Shown here: in pieces, positions 33,734 through 42,759 of the stretch
Layout of the letters: each line of letters starts with the position of its first letter
Position numbering within the stretch: the first letter of the stretch is position 1
Program-made: the position numbers and the translations under genes
Assembly (NCBI GenBank): GCA_001281695.1
Contig: LJIE01000001.1
Coordinates: 254,107 to 318,106, forward strand
Reading direction: 5' to 3'
Length of the DNA: 64,000 nucleotides
Origin: a bacterium 336/3
GTDB taxonomy: Bacteria; Bacteroidota; Bacteroidia; Cytophagales; Thermonemataceae
The notes under the pieces: model-generated
Databases searched by the model: none
What the model saw: the letters and a program-made list of their open reading frames with translations, nothing else
What the model was told of the DNA's origin: nothing

Positions 33734-34609
33734 ATGAAAAAAGGTGTATTAGGACGTGGTTTAGGGGCATTACTTACAGACTCAGTTCAACAGGAAGAAA
33801 ATGAAAAACCAACAATTGTACAAGCCAGTATCAACGAAATAGATGTAGAAAGTATAGAAGTTAATCCATATCAACCTCGTACTGACTTTGATGAGGATGC
33901 TCTCAATGAGTTATCTGAATCTATTAAGTTACAAGGTATTATACAACCTATTACTGTCAGAAGATTAAGTGAAGGTAAATATCAATTAATCTCAGGAGAA
34001 CGCCGTTTGCAGGCTTCTAAAAGAGCAGGACTTAAAGCGATACCTGCTTATATTCGTACGGCCAACGACCAGCAAATGCTCGAAATGGCTTTGATAGAAA
34101 ATATTCAAAGAGAAAACCTAAATCCTATTGAAATTGCTCTTAGTTATCAACGACTAATCTCAGAATGTAATTTAAAGCAAGAAGAATTAGGAGATAGAGT
34201 AAGTAAAAATAGAACAACTGTTACAAACTATTTGCGATTATTGAAATTACCTCCAATGGTTCAGGCTGCTCTGAGAGATAAACAGATTAGCATGGGGCAT
34301 GCAAGAGCTATTATCAATGTTGACAATCCAGATGACCAAATTGCTATTTTGAAGAAAATATTACTTGAGGATTTATCTGTAAGGGCTGTGGAAGATATGG
34401 TAAGAAATCTTTCAGCATCAAAGACAAAGGTAAAAACTCCTACAAAATCAGGAAATAGTTTTGAAATAAAACAAGTTCAAACAAAGCTATCATCACATTT
34501 TGGCACGAAAATATCTGTACAAGCTAATAACAAAAATCAAGGGGAAATAAAAATACCTTTTAATTCTACAGAAGACTTGAATCGCATACTTGATATATTA
34601 AATGTTTAG
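33734..34609 (+). CDS. parB: Chromosome partitioning protein ParB (Spo0J)
   Basis: 291 residues. The N-terminal KGVLGRGLGALLTD peptide is the ParA-stimulating segment. The ParB/CTPase domain has NPYQPRTDFDEDAL and SGERRLQASKRAGL; MALIENIQRENLNPIE and the helix-turn-helix (EELGDRVSKNRTTVTNYLRLLKLP) bind parS. The C-terminal dimerization domain is complete. The first 8 codon positions of the next gene overlap its end by 8 bases. Confidence 0.95.
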   Translation: MKKGVLGRGLGALLTDSVQQEENEKPTIVQASINEIDVESIEVNPYQPRTDFDEDALNELSESIKLQGIIQPITVRRLSEGKYQLISGERRLQASKRAGLKAIPAYIRTANDQQMLEMALIENIQRENLNPIEIALSYQRLISECNLKQEELGDRVSKNRTTVTNYLRLLKLPPMVQAALRDKQISMGHARAIINVDNPDDQIAILKKILLEDLSVRAVEDMVRNLSASKTKVKTPTKSGNSFEIKQVQTKLSSHFGTKISVQANNKNQGEIKIPFNSTEDLNRILDILNV

Positions 34610-35216
34610 CTTAACACTCCAATATATTTATCTTAAAAACCTTGAAAAATGGAAAATAAGTGTTTTACTTATTTTCCTAATTTTCTTTTTACCCCAATTA
34701 AATTTCGCTCAAACAGACACTAGTCAAATTCGTAAGAAAGATACGATTCAAAAACTAAAGGGACGTTCGCCCAAAATAGCAGCACTTCGAGCTGCTGTAT
34801 TGCCAGGTTGGGGGCAAATCTATAATAAAAAATATTGGAAATTACCTTTGGTATATGGTGGTGCAATGGGTTTGGGTTATGGTATTTACTGGAATAATGC
34901 TTATTATCAGTATTATAGAGGAATTTATCAGGAAGCATTCCTCACCGGAAATCCTAATAATATAAATCTAGATCAAGCGGCTCTTTTAAGAAATGAATTT
35001 AGAAGAAGTAAAGAACAGCTTATTATTGGAAGTATTGTATTTTATGGACTAACAGTTGTAGATGCAATTGTGGATGCACATTTTTCTACTTATGATATTA
35101 GTGATAATTTAAGCCTTAAAATATATCCTAAGATAGACTTTAGCCCACAAGGGCAGGCATATTTTGCTACTACCATACAGTTTGGAATAAAAAATAAAAA
35201 GAAATTACAGTTTTGA
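34602..35216 (+). CDS. DUF5683-domain exported or membrane protein
   Basis: 204 residues. A long N-terminus leads into a signal-like helix (SVLLIFLIFFLPQLNFAQ). The DUF5683 core follows: AALRAAVLPGWGQIYNKKYWKLPLVYGGAMGLGYGIYW, then a second hydrophobic stretch (IIGSIVFYGLTVVDAIVDAHF). The order parA/parB-DUF5683-dapB is common in Bacteroidota as I recall. Function unknown. An 11-bp inverted repeat lies inside its signal-peptide codons. Confidence 0.85.
   Translation: MFSLTLQYIYLKNLEKWKISVLLIFLIFFLPQLNFAQTDTSQIRKKDTIQKLKGRSPKIAALRAAVLPGWGQIYNKKYWKLPLVYGGAMGLGYGIYWNNAYYQYYRGIYQEAFLTGNPNNINLDQAALLRNEFRRSKEQLIIGSIVFYGLTVVDAIVDAHFSTYDISDNLSLKIYPKIDFSPQGQAYFATTIQFGIKNKKKLQF
34651..34677. repeat. 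Inverted repeat within the 5' coding region of the DUF5683 gene
   Basis: GGAAAATAAGT, 5-base loop GTTTT, then ACTTATTTTCC: a perfect 11-bp stem followed by a T-rich stretch. It resembles a weak intrinsic terminator 42 bases after the parB stop, inside the next gene. Confidence 0.6.
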
Positions 35217-35243
35217 GACTTCAACATAAAATTTTTTACAATT

Positions 35244-35966
35244 ATGAATATCGCTTTGATTGGTTATGGAAAAATGGGTAAAGAAATTGAAAAAATAGCC
35301 CTTGAACGTGGACACCATATCTCTTTTAGAATTAATATCGAAAATAAAGAAGACCTTTTCAAAATCAATTCCAATAATACAGATGTAGCCATTGAGTTTA
35401 CTCAGCCTGAAACAGCATTTGAAAATATTCAAACAACTTTGAATAACAAAGTTTCTATTGTTTCTGGTACAACAGGATGGTTAGACAGACAATCAGAAGT
35501 CGAACAACTTGCTGTTTCTCAAGAAAAAGCATTTTTCTATGCATCAAACTTTAGTTTGGGAGTAAATTTGTTTTTTCAGCTTAATGAATATCTTGCAAAA
35601 TTAATGAGTAAGCATAGTCAATATCAATTAAGTATGGAAGAAATTCATCATACAGAGAAAAAAGATGCTCCAAGTGGTACGGCTATTAGTTTGGCAAAAG
35701 GTATTATCGAAAACTATCCACAAAAAATAAGTTGGGTAAACCAAAAAACAGAAGCACAAGAAGAAATAGGCATTATTTCTAAAAGAGAACCACATGTCCC
35801 AGGTACACATGTTATTACATATAGTTCTCCTGAAGATTTTATAGAAATAAAACATGAAGCATACAGCCGAAAAGGATTTGCTTTAGGGGCTGTACTTGCT
35901 GCTGAATTTATCAAAGATAAAAAAGGTGTTTTAGGAATGAAAGACCTCCTTGCTGGAGCTTTATAA
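35244..35966 (+). CDS. dapB: 4-hydroxy-tetrahydrodipicolinate reductase
   Basis: 240 residues. It reduces the dapA product in the lysine/diaminopimelate pathway using NAD(P)H. Rossmann motif GYGKMGKEI near residue 8; SGTTGW; the catalytic and substrate block EIHHTEKKDAPSGTA (His-His and Lys) near 130-145; and the late SRKGFALGA segment. Slightly shorter than E. coli DapB (273), as usual in Bacteroidota. It starts 28 bases after DUF5683 and is followed by the frameshifted HAD gene 3 bases later. Confidence 0.95.
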   Translation: MNIALIGYGKMGKEIEKIALERGHHISFRINIENKEDLFKINSNNTDVAIEFTQPETAFENIQTTLNNKVSIVSGTTGWLDRQSEVEQLAVSQEKAFFYASNFSLGVNLFFQLNEYLAKLMSKHSQYQLSMEEIHHTEKKDAPSGTAISLAKGIIENYPQKISWVNQKTEAQEEIGIISKREPHVPGTHVITYSSPEDFIEIKHEAYSRKGFALGAVLAAEFIKDKKGVLGMKDLLAGAL

Positions 35967-35969
35967 TTT

Positions 35970-36421
35970 ATGCGAATTGCCTTCGATTTGGATGATAGTT
36001 TGATACCATCTAATCATAAATTTTCAGTACAAAATCCTAAATATCAGTTATTTGCAAAAATGTTTCATGTGGAACATTTAAGAAAAATACAACAAATATT
36101 TTTCATTTTTGTCAAAACAATAAAATAGAAACATGGATTTACACAACCTCATTTAGAAGTAAATTTTATATCTACTTTTTATTTTGGTTAAATGGAACAC
36201 ATTTGCAAGGTGTTGTAAATCAAAGTGTTTATAATAAAAAAGCAAAGCATAAAGCCAGTAAATACCCTCCTGCTTTTGGAATAGATTTATTGATAGATGA
36301 TAGTGAAGGGGTAAAAATAGAAGGAGAAAAATATGGTTTTGAGGTGCTTTGTATCAAACCAGATGATGGAGATTGGATAGAAAAAATCAAGCAAAAAATA
36401 ATAGAAAAAAAGCCTTTGTAA
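35970..36421 (+). pseudogene. HAD-like hydrolase gene broken by a frameshift
   Basis: The ATG 3 bases after dapB opens MRIAFDLDDSLIPSNHKFSV, the HAD motif I with DxD, and runs to a stop at 36126. The matching second half continues in another frame (position mod 3 shifts from 0 to 2): ETWIYTTSFRSKFY, then SKYPPAFGIDLLIDDSEGVKIEG and IKPDDGDWIEKI, with the LLIDDS motif IV acids. Together they make one roughly 150-residue protein needing one base of correction, likely in the T/A-run region 36080-36110. It may be a true pseudogene or a sequencing error. A parS-like site lies inside it. Confidence 0.75.
36061..36076. promoter_or_regulatory. Imperfect parS-like site 3
   Basis: TGTTTCATGTGGAACA differs from the perfect site at 2395 at two of 16 positions and from TGTTTCACGTGAAACA at two. 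It lies 1.45 kb after the parB stop, inside the broken HAD gene, where it reads as codons for MFHVEH. The central CpG, important for ParB recognition, is changed to TpG. Confidence 0.5.
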
Positions 36422-36437
36422 TTTTACAAAGGCTTTT
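36407..36437. terminator. Bidirectional terminator between the HAD gene and thiolase
   Basis: AAAAGCCTTTGTAA / TTACAAAGGCTTTT with A and T runs on both sides; it overlaps the last codons of the HAD gene. Confidence 0.85.
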
Positions 36438-36443
36438 AGTTTC

Positions 36444-37613
36444 TTATAACAATTCAAAAATACCTGCAACTCCTTGTCCTCCACCTACACATGCACTGAC
36501 CATACCATATTTGGCATTTCTTAAACGCATCTCATTAAATAGTTGTACAGATAACTTTGCACCAGAACAGCCTAAGGGGTGTCCAAGAGCAATAGCACCA
36601 CCATTTACATTGGTGATAGATTTATCAATACCTAATTCTTGAATAACAGCTAAGCTTTGAGCCGCAAATGCTTCATTGAGTTCAATCAAGCCAATATCTG
36701 AAAGCTTTAAGCCTGCTTTAGTCAAAGCCTTAGGAATAGCAGCCACAGGACCGATACCCATGATACGAGGCTCAACGCCCATTACACTGTAAGATAATAG
36801 TCTAGCAATAGGCTTTAAACCAAGCTCATTAACCATTTTTTCAGACATAATCATTACAAAAGCTGCTCCATCAGAAGTTTGAGAAGAATTTCCAGCTGTT
36901 ACACTTCCACCTGCTGCAAATGCAGGTTTTAATTTAGCCAAAGCCTCAACAGTTGTTTCTGCTCTTGGTCCTTCATCTGTATCTACAATCCAAGTTTTCT
37001 TCTTCTTTTTACCTTCTTCAACATAAACTTCCTCAACACTAATAGGTACAATTTGATCTTTAAATTTACCACTTTTGATAGCTTCAACAGCTCTCATATT
37101 AGAAATGTAAGCAAATTCGTCTTGAGCATCTCTACCAATTTTATAATCTTGAGCAACCTGCTCAGCAGTAAGTCCCATACTTAAATAATATGCTGGATGA
37201 TTGGTCGCTACTTGGAAGTTTAGAGCGGGTTTATAACCCATCATGGGTACAAGAGACATAGATTCAGTTCCTCCAGCAATGATACAATCTGCCATACCAG
37301 CATTGATACGTTCAGAAGCAATTGCTATTGCTTCTAAACCAGAGCCACAATAACGATTGATTACAAAACCAGGAACATTTACAGGCAATGATTGCAAAGC
37401 AATCATTCTACCAATCTGCATACCTTGTTCAGCTTCAGGGATAGCACAACCAACGATAAGGTCTTCTACTCTTGAGGCATCAAAATTAGGTACAGACTTT
37501 ACCAAATGTTTGATAACCTCAGCAGCAAGGTCATCAGGGCGAGTAAAACGAAACCCACCTCTTTTAGATTTTCCTACGGCTGTACGATAACCAGCCACTA
37601 TATATGCGTTCAT
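36444..37613 (-). CDS. Acetyl-CoA C-acyltransferase (thiolase)
   Basis: 389 residues from MNAYIVAGYRTAVGK; the frame opens 4 codons earlier. It cleaves 3-ketoacyl-CoA in beta-oxidation. Active-site C89 (NRYCGSGLEA), the GGAIALGHPLGCSGA histidine block, and the C-terminal SACVGGGQG cysteine are all present. It follows the FadN-type bifunctional enzyme gene by 87 bases on the same strand, a standard degradative pair, and fadD at 48.4 kb supplies acyl-CoA. FadA-like. Confidence 0.94.
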   Translation of the reverse strand: MNAYIVAGYRTAVGKSKRGGFRFTRPDDLAAEVIKHLVKSVPNFDASRVEDLIVGCAIPEAEQGMQIGRMIALQSLPVNVPGFVINRYCGSGLEAIAIASERINAGMADCIIAGGTESMSLVPMMGYKPALNFQVATNHPAYYLSMGLTAEQVAQDYKIGRDAQDEFAYISNMRAVEAIKSGKFKDQIVPISVEEVYVEEGKKKKKTWIVDTDEGPRAETTVEALAKLKPAFAAGGSVTAGNSSQTSDGAAFVMIMSEKMVNELGLKPIARLLSYSVMGVEPRIMGIGPVAAIPKALTKAGLKLSDIGLIELNEAFAAQSLAVIQELGIDKSITNVNGGAIALGHPLGCSGAKLSVQLFNEMRLRNAKYGMVSACVGGGQGVAGIFELL

Positions 37614-37700
37614 TATGAATTTCAATTTAATGTGAATATTGAATTTTGTTTGGAAATCCAGAATTATTAATCAAAATACCAAAGTATGAAGATTATATCT

Positions 37701-40136
37701 TTAATTTCTCAAAGGTTTTCCTGTAGTCAAAATACTTTGAATACGCTCAAGAGTTTTCTTTTCACCACAAAGTGATAAAAATGCTTCTCTTTCCAAATCC
37801 AACAAATATTGTTCTGATACAAATTGAGGACTTGTCAAATCACCACCAGTCATTACATAAGCAAATTTTTCAGCAATTTTAGCATCATGCTCAGAAATAA
37901 ATCTGCCGTAAACCATACCTGTAATACCAGCTTTCAATGTACCTAAAGCACCTTTCCCTAATACTTTTATATCATCTCTTTGTTTAGGTTGTGAATATCC
38001 CATTTCTGCAATTTCAATAGCTTTAGCTTTAGCTTCTGCGATATGGAATGCACGATTTACTCCAATTGTATCATTTTTACGTAAATAACCCATTTCTAAG
38101 GCTTCATGTGCAGATGTTGCAACTTTTGCTGTAGCAATATTCATAAAAGCAGTTTGCAGACTATTAAACTCTACATCTCCTTCTTTAAAAGAATCAGAAA
38201 CTCTCAAAGCCATTTCTTTAGAGCCACCACCAGCAGGAATAAGCCCCACACCAAACTCTACTAAACCCATATAGGTTTCTGCATGTGCATGGATATGATC
38301 TGCATGTAAATTTAACTCACATCCACCACCCAAAGCAAGTCCAGCAGTAGCTGTAACCACAGGAATAGCAGAATACCTTGCTCTCATCATAGTTTTTTGG
38401 AATTGAGCGATCATCAAGTTCACTTCGTCCCACTCTTGTTCTACTGCAAACATGAATAACATACCTAAGTTTGCACCTGCCGAAAAGTTTTCTGAATTAT
38501 TACCAATTACCAAACCTCTAAAGTCTTTTTCACCAATTTCAATAGCTTTATTGATACCTTCAATTACTTCAGCACCAATAGAGTTCATTTTGGTATGGAA
38601 CTCTAAACCAAGAACTCCTCCTCCAATATCAAAAAGAGTTGTGCCTGAATTGCCCCATACTTTATTAGTTTTACGAATATTGTCTAAAATGATAATCTCT
38701 CCACTTTTTGCAATAGATTTATAGCTTTTTGAAGCAATATCATAATATAATTGTTTGCCATTTTCTAATTTATAGAAAGAAGTATGTCCCGCTGCAAGCA
38801 TTTCTTGTACCCAAGGAGCAACTGTTTTACCAGCTTCTTGAATAAGCTGACAACCATATTCTACACCAATTGCATCCCAACTTTCAAAAGGAGCAACTTC
38901 CCAGCCAAAACCAGCAGAAACAGCATCATCAATTTGATATAAGTGATCTGCAATTTCAGGAATACGATTTGCTACATAAGCAAAAACAGATGCAAATGTT
39001 TTTCTGTAAAACTCACCTGCTTGATCATCTGATTTTAAAAGTACAGGATAACGCTCCTTTACATTTTCAATCATTTTGGTTGCATCCAGAGCCTTAAACT
39101 TTACTTTCTCTTGAGGTTTGTACTCAAGTGTGTTCAAGTCTAAAGCGAAAATTTCTTTGGTTTCTTTATCTTTTTTATAATAACCTTGTCCTGATTTATC
39201 TCCTAACCAATTTTTATCTTTTAAAAAGGCAAGTGATTTAGGCAACTTAAAAGATTCTTTGCTTTCATCGTGAGGAGCATTGGCAGCCAAACCGCCCGCA
39301 ACGAGTGTCATGGTATCCAAACCTACTACATCCAAAGTTCTGAAAGTAGCTGATTTAGGTCTTCCAAGAACTGGTCCTGTTAGTTTGTCAACAGCTTCTA
39401 CGCTTAACCCCATAGATTCAATTGTATGCAAAGCATCCATAATAGCATAAACGCCTACTCTGTTAGCAATAAATGCAGGAGTATCTTTACACAATACAGT
39501 TGTTTTACCTAATAATTGAGCTCCATATTCCATCAAGAAATCTACGACTTCAGGTTTTGTATAAGGAGTTGGGATAACTTCTAATAATTTTAAATAACGA
39601 GGAGGGTTGAAGAAGTGAGAACCACAGAAATGAGCCTTAAAATCATCGCTTCTACCTTCAGCCATCATGTGAATGGGAATACCAGAGGTGTTAGATGTGA
39701 TAAGTGTACCTGGTTTTCTGTATTTTTCAACTTGTTCAAATACTTTATGTTTGATATCCAAACGCTCCATTACTACCTCAATAATCCAGTCTGCAGAAGC
39801 AATTTCTGCCATATTATCTTCAAAATTTCCTAATTTTACACGATTAGCAAATTTTTCGTTATAAAGGGCAGCAGGTTTAGATTTGATGGTGTTTTGGAAG
39901 GCAGTATTGACAATACGATTGCGAACGGCGGGGTGGTCTAATGTTAAGCCTTTGGCTTGTTCTTCTGGAGTTAAGTCTTTTGGAACAATATCCAATAATA
40001 AGGCTTCCACTCCAATATTGGCAAAATGACAAGCAATTCGACTTCCCATTACACCTGCTCCTAAAACAGCTACCTTTCGAATTCGGCGTGTTTCATAAGC
40101 TTTTTGAACTTTGTTTTTTTCTAAGGTTGTTTCCAT
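37701..40136 (-). CDS. Bifunctional 3-hydroxyacyl-CoA dehydrogenase / enoyl-CoA hydratase (FadN type)
   Basis: 811 residues with the dehydrogenase first, the reverse of E. coli FadB and the order of B. subtilis FadN. NAD site GAGVMGS at residues 26-32; catalytic His region GSHFFNPPRYLKLLEVIP; HCDH C-terminal domains to about 430; then the crotonase domain with SAGANLGMLF oxyanion turn and GLALGGGCELNLHADHI plus VEFGVGLIPAGGGS. It performs the two middle steps of beta-oxidation and is paired with the thiolase downstream. Confidence 0.93.
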   Translation of the reverse strand: METTLEKNKVQKAYETRRIRKVAVLGAGVMGSRIACHFANIGVEALLLDIVPKDLTPEEQAKGLTLDHPAVRNRIVNTAFQNTIKSKPAALYNEKFANRVKLGNFEDNMAEIASADWIIEVVMERLDIKHKVFEQVEKYRKPGTLITSNTSGIPIHMMAEGRSDDFKAHFCGSHFFNPPRYLKLLEVIPTPYTKPEVVDFLMEYGAQLLGKTTVLCKDTPAFIANRVGVYAIMDALHTIESMGLSVEAVDKLTGPVLGRPKSATFRTLDVVGLDTMTLVAGGLAANAPHDESKESFKLPKSLAFLKDKNWLGDKSGQGYYKKDKETKEIFALDLNTLEYKPQEKVKFKALDATKMIENVKERYPVLLKSDDQAGEFYRKTFASVFAYVANRIPEIADHLYQIDDAVSAGFGWEVAPFESWDAIGVEYGCQLIQEAGKTVAPWVQEMLAAGHTSFYKLENGKQLYYDIASKSYKSIAKSGEIIILDNIRKTNKVWGNSGTTLFDIGGGVLGLEFHTKMNSIGAEVIEGINKAIEIGEKDFRGLVIGNNSENFSAGANLGMLFMFAVEQEWDEVNLMIAQFQKTMMRARYSAIPVVTATAGLALGGGCELNLHADHIHAHAETYMGLVEFGVGLIPAGGGSKEMALRVSDSFKEGDVEFNSLQTAFMNIATAKVATSAHEALEMGYLRKNDTIGVNRAFHIAEAKAKAIEIAEMGYSQPKQRDDIKVLGKGALGTLKAGITGMVYGRFISEHDAKIAEKFAYVMTGGDLTSPQFVSEQYLLDLEREAFLSLCGEKKTLERIQSILTTGKPLRN

Positions 40137-40224
40137 TATATATTTTGTTTAAACCTAAAAGTGATTAACAAAAAACGATTTTGCCCGAAATATACAAAAA
40201 AATATTCGGCTTGCATACTGTTTT

Positions 40225-40659
40225 TTAGAAAAAGTTAAATAGACTATTTATTATATCTTGATATTGAATAAAGTATCTATAAAAGCCTCCCATTACCATA
40301 CTTGTCAACCAAAAGTAAAATCCCCATGAAACTTTTACGGGAACATATGTTCCAGCTTCATTTATTAAGAGTTTTTTTATAAAAAAGGCTAAACATGATG
40401 ATAAAATAGATGAAATACTAAAAACGAAAAATAATAAATCTGTTTTGTCATAATTGATAACGGAAATCCAATACAAAATATTTGCAAACCAAGCAATTAA
40501 AGCAAACCAATCTGTAAACATAAAGCTCATCCAACCAAAAAATAAGCAAACCCCACCTTTATACATGCCTTTATTGTTTTTGGTATCTTTAAATGCATTT
40601 AAAAAGCAGGCTATTAAATAAAAAATAATAGAAGTCCATAAAATCCATTTTAAATACAT
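40225..40659 (-). CDS. Small integral membrane protein of unknown function
   Basis: 144 residues with about four hydrophobic helices (WILWTSIIFYLIACFLN, VCLFFGWMSFMFTDW, LLFFVFSISSILSSCLAFF, FYFWLTSMVMGGFYRYF) and Trp/Phe-rich loops. No family recognised. A lone gene between the fad pair and nadK, in AT-rich DNA. Confidence 0.6.
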   Translation of the reverse strand: MYLKWILWTSIIFYLIACFLNAFKDTKNNKGMYKGGVCLFFGWMSFMFTDWFALIAWFANILYWISVINYDKTDLLFFVFSISSILSSCLAFFIKKLLINEAGTYVPVKVSWGFYFWLTSMVMGGFYRYFIQYQDIINSLFNFF

Positions 40660-40731
40660 AATTTTCTTGTATTTTGGTGAAGAAAATAAATTATACTGTA
40701 TTTAAGTAACTACGTTAAATAACTTAATTAT

Positions 40732-41607
40732 ATGAAAATCGCTATTCATGGCAAAATTTTTCATAAAGATATTCGTAAGCATATCCAAGATTTATTTGAC
40801 GCACTTTTTAAATTGGATGTTGAAGTTCAAATATCATCTTCTTTTCAGAAAGTGCTCAAAAAAGCTATTATCAAACATATTCCTGATAATATTTATACAG
40901 ATCATACAGAGTTACAAGATAATGATTTCTTTTTAAGTTTGGGAGGAGATGGCACTTTACTGGAATCTGTTACACATATTGGAGAAAAAGAAACACCTAT
41001 ATTAGGTATTAATACAGGACGTTTAGGTTTTTTAGCAACAAACTCTCCTGATGAAATAAAGTCTGCATTGAAAACTGTTCTTTCAGGTTATTATAGCATA
41101 GAAGAGAGAAGTTTATTACACTTAGAGTGTAATAAAAATTTATTTGATGGGTACAACTTTGCCTTAAACGATTTTACCATTACAAAAAGAGATACAGCCT
41201 CCATGATTACGGTTCATACTTATATTGATGGAGAGTATTTGAATTCTTACTGGGCTGATGGATTGATAGTTGCAACGCCAACAGGCTCGACGGGCTATTC
41301 TTTAAGTTGTGGAGGACCTTTGATTTTGCCACGTTCCAATAATTTTGTCATTACGCCAGTAAGCCCTCATAACCTGACTGTTAGACCAATGGTTATTTCT
41401 GATGAAAGTGTAATTTCTTTTGAAATAGAAGGACGAAGCAAGAATTTTTTGATTTCATTAGATTCTCGTTCAAGAGTAATAGACGCTTCTGTACAATTAG
41501 CAATTAGTAAAGAACAATTTAAAGCAAAATTGATAAAAATAAATGACCAAAACTTCTTAAACACACTACGTAGTAAATTAAATTGGGGATGGGATGCAAG
41601 AAATTAG
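40732..41607 (+). CDS. nadK: NAD kinase
   Basis: 291 residues. It phosphorylates NAD+ to NADP+ with ATP. GGDGT at residues 71-75, NTGRLGFL, the ATPTGSTGYSLSCGGP block, and VSPHNLTVRPMV are diagnostic of NadK. Length normal. It is followed 71 bases later by two tandem DUF6089 barrel genes, a neighbourhood I associate with Bacteroidota, but a good promoter separates them. Confidence 0.96.
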   Translation: MKIAIHGKIFHKDIRKHIQDLFDALFKLDVEVQISSSFQKVLKKAIIKHIPDNIYTDHTELQDNDFFLSLGGDGTLLESVTHIGEKETPILGINTGRLGFLATNSPDEIKSALKTVLSGYYSIEERSLLHLECNKNLFDGYNFALNDFTITKRDTASMITVHTYIDGEYLNSYWADGLIVATPTGSTGYSLSCGGPLILPRSNNFVITPVSPHNLTVRPMVISDESVISFEIEGRSKNFLISLDSRSRVIDASVQLAISKEQFKAKLIKINDQNFLNTLRSKLNWGWDARN

Positions 41608-41614
41608 CATTTTT

Positions 41615-41645
41615 TTTGCTTTTATTTCCTAAACTTATATCTTTG
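41615..41645 (+). promoter_or_regulatory. Promoter of the first DUF6089 gene
   Basis: TTTG at 41615-41618, a 19-base spacer, then TATCTTTG at 41638-41645: an exact fit to the Bacteroidota consensus TTTG-N19-21-TAnnTTTG. The ATG is at 41679. Confidence 0.65.
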
Positions 41646-41678
41646 TACTTTTAAAAGCCTCCATAACTAGTTGATTTT

Positions 41679-42680
41679 ATGAAAAAAGCGTTTTTGTCAG
41701 GTGTATTGATGTGTGCTTCTTTGTTGGCGACAGCACAAATGAAGATGAACTCATGGTCTATGGGTGTGGGTGTGGGAGTAGCCAATTATTTTGGTGATAT
41801 AGTACCTAAAGCCAATGATGTTAGTACAGATATAAAATATACTCGATTAAGCCCAAGTATAGATGTTGCATATCAATTTACTGAAAGTTTTGCAGTAGAG
41901 GCTGATATAGCTTGGATAAGACTGATTTCTTCTGACTTTGAAACAGCAGATCCACGTAATGTTCGTCACCGCTACAGATATATGCGTAATCAAAACTTTA
42001 GAAATGATGTTTTTGAGTTTGCAGTTACGGGTGAATTTGACTTTAAACCAACCATTGGAGGTATCTTCAGAAGGCCTACATGGAGACCTTATGCATTTGG
42101 AGGTATAGCAGGTTTCTATCATAATCCTAAAGGTATGACTCCTGATGGCAGATGGGTAGATTTACAACCTTTACGTACAGAAGGACAAGGTCTAAGAGCA
42201 ACTCCAGATGTAAATGGCATAACAGGCTCATACAAAAGCAAACCATATTCTTTGGTGAATGTTGCCATTCCTTTTGGTGCAGGTATTAAATACAGAGTAA
42301 CAGATAATTTAGATATTGCATTTGAAATAGGTTATCGTTTTACATTTACAGATTATTTGGATGATGTGAGCGGAAATTATGCAAATGCTGCTGATTTAGC
42401 TGCTTTCAATCCTCTTTCTGCCACAATGGGAAACAGAACGACGGAAGATAGAGACCCTATTTCTGGCTCAGTGAGAGACTGGAGACCAGTAGCCGAAAGT
42501 ACAAATGGTTATGTTACAGATGGATTAGGTAGAGAAACTATCAATGGTTTTGGTAGAGCAGGTGATAAAAGAGGAGAGGCAAAAGATAGAGATATTTATA
42601 TTGTAAATACATTCAGATTACAATATTTCTTTGAACAAAGAGGTGTAAGATGTCCTAAATTTAGAAGAGTAAGAAGATAA
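41679..42680 (+). CDS. DUF6089 outer membrane beta-barrel protein (paralogue 1)
   Basis: 333 residues with signal peptide ending LLATAQ. The barrel has N-terminal GVGVANYFGDI, later RPYAFGGIAGFYHNPKG, IPFGAGIKYRVTDNLDIAFEIGYRFTFTDYLDDV, and ends in a basic RGVRCPKFRR tail. The phrase G-G-x-Y-x-G-D plus FTDYLDDVSG marks DUF6089. Function unknown. A second, shorter family member follows. Confidence 0.85.
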   Translation: MKKAFLSGVLMCASLLATAQMKMNSWSMGVGVGVANYFGDIVPKANDVSTDIKYTRLSPSIDVAYQFTESFAVEADIAWIRLISSDFETADPRNVRHRYRYMRNQNFRNDVFEFAVTGEFDFKPTIGGIFRRPTWRPYAFGGIAGFYHNPKGMTPDGRWVDLQPLRTEGQGLRATPDVNGITGSYKSKPYSLVNVAIPFGAGIKYRVTDNLDIAFEIGYRFTFTDYLDDVSGNYANAADLAAFNPLSATMGNRTTEDRDPISGSVRDWRPVAESTNGYVTDGLGRETINGFGRAGDKRGEAKDRDIYIVNTFRLQYFFEQRGVRCPKFRRVRR

Positions 42681-42719
42681 TTTATTTTGGATATTTCATA
42701 TTTGGTACTTATTTTGCAG

Positions 42720-42752
42720 GCTATCCGATTTGTGGATAGCCTTTATTTTTTT
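42720..42752 (+). terminator. Terminator between the two DUF6089 genes
   Basis: GCTATCC / GGATAGC stem with loop GATTTGT and a T run. It separates the paralogues, and the T run ends just before the second start codon at 42760. Confidence 0.7.
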
Positions 42753-42759
42753 AAAAACC

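Noticed and set aside
36203-36421. Stand-alone 72-aa gene starting at TTG
   Set aside because: It is the 3' half of the frameshifted HAD gene; homologous-looking sequence continues upstream of the TTG in the same frame.
42730-42759. TTG-initiated extension of DUF6089 paralogue 2
   Set aside because: It would be translated from the stem of a terminator; the ATG at 42760 begins a normal signal peptide.
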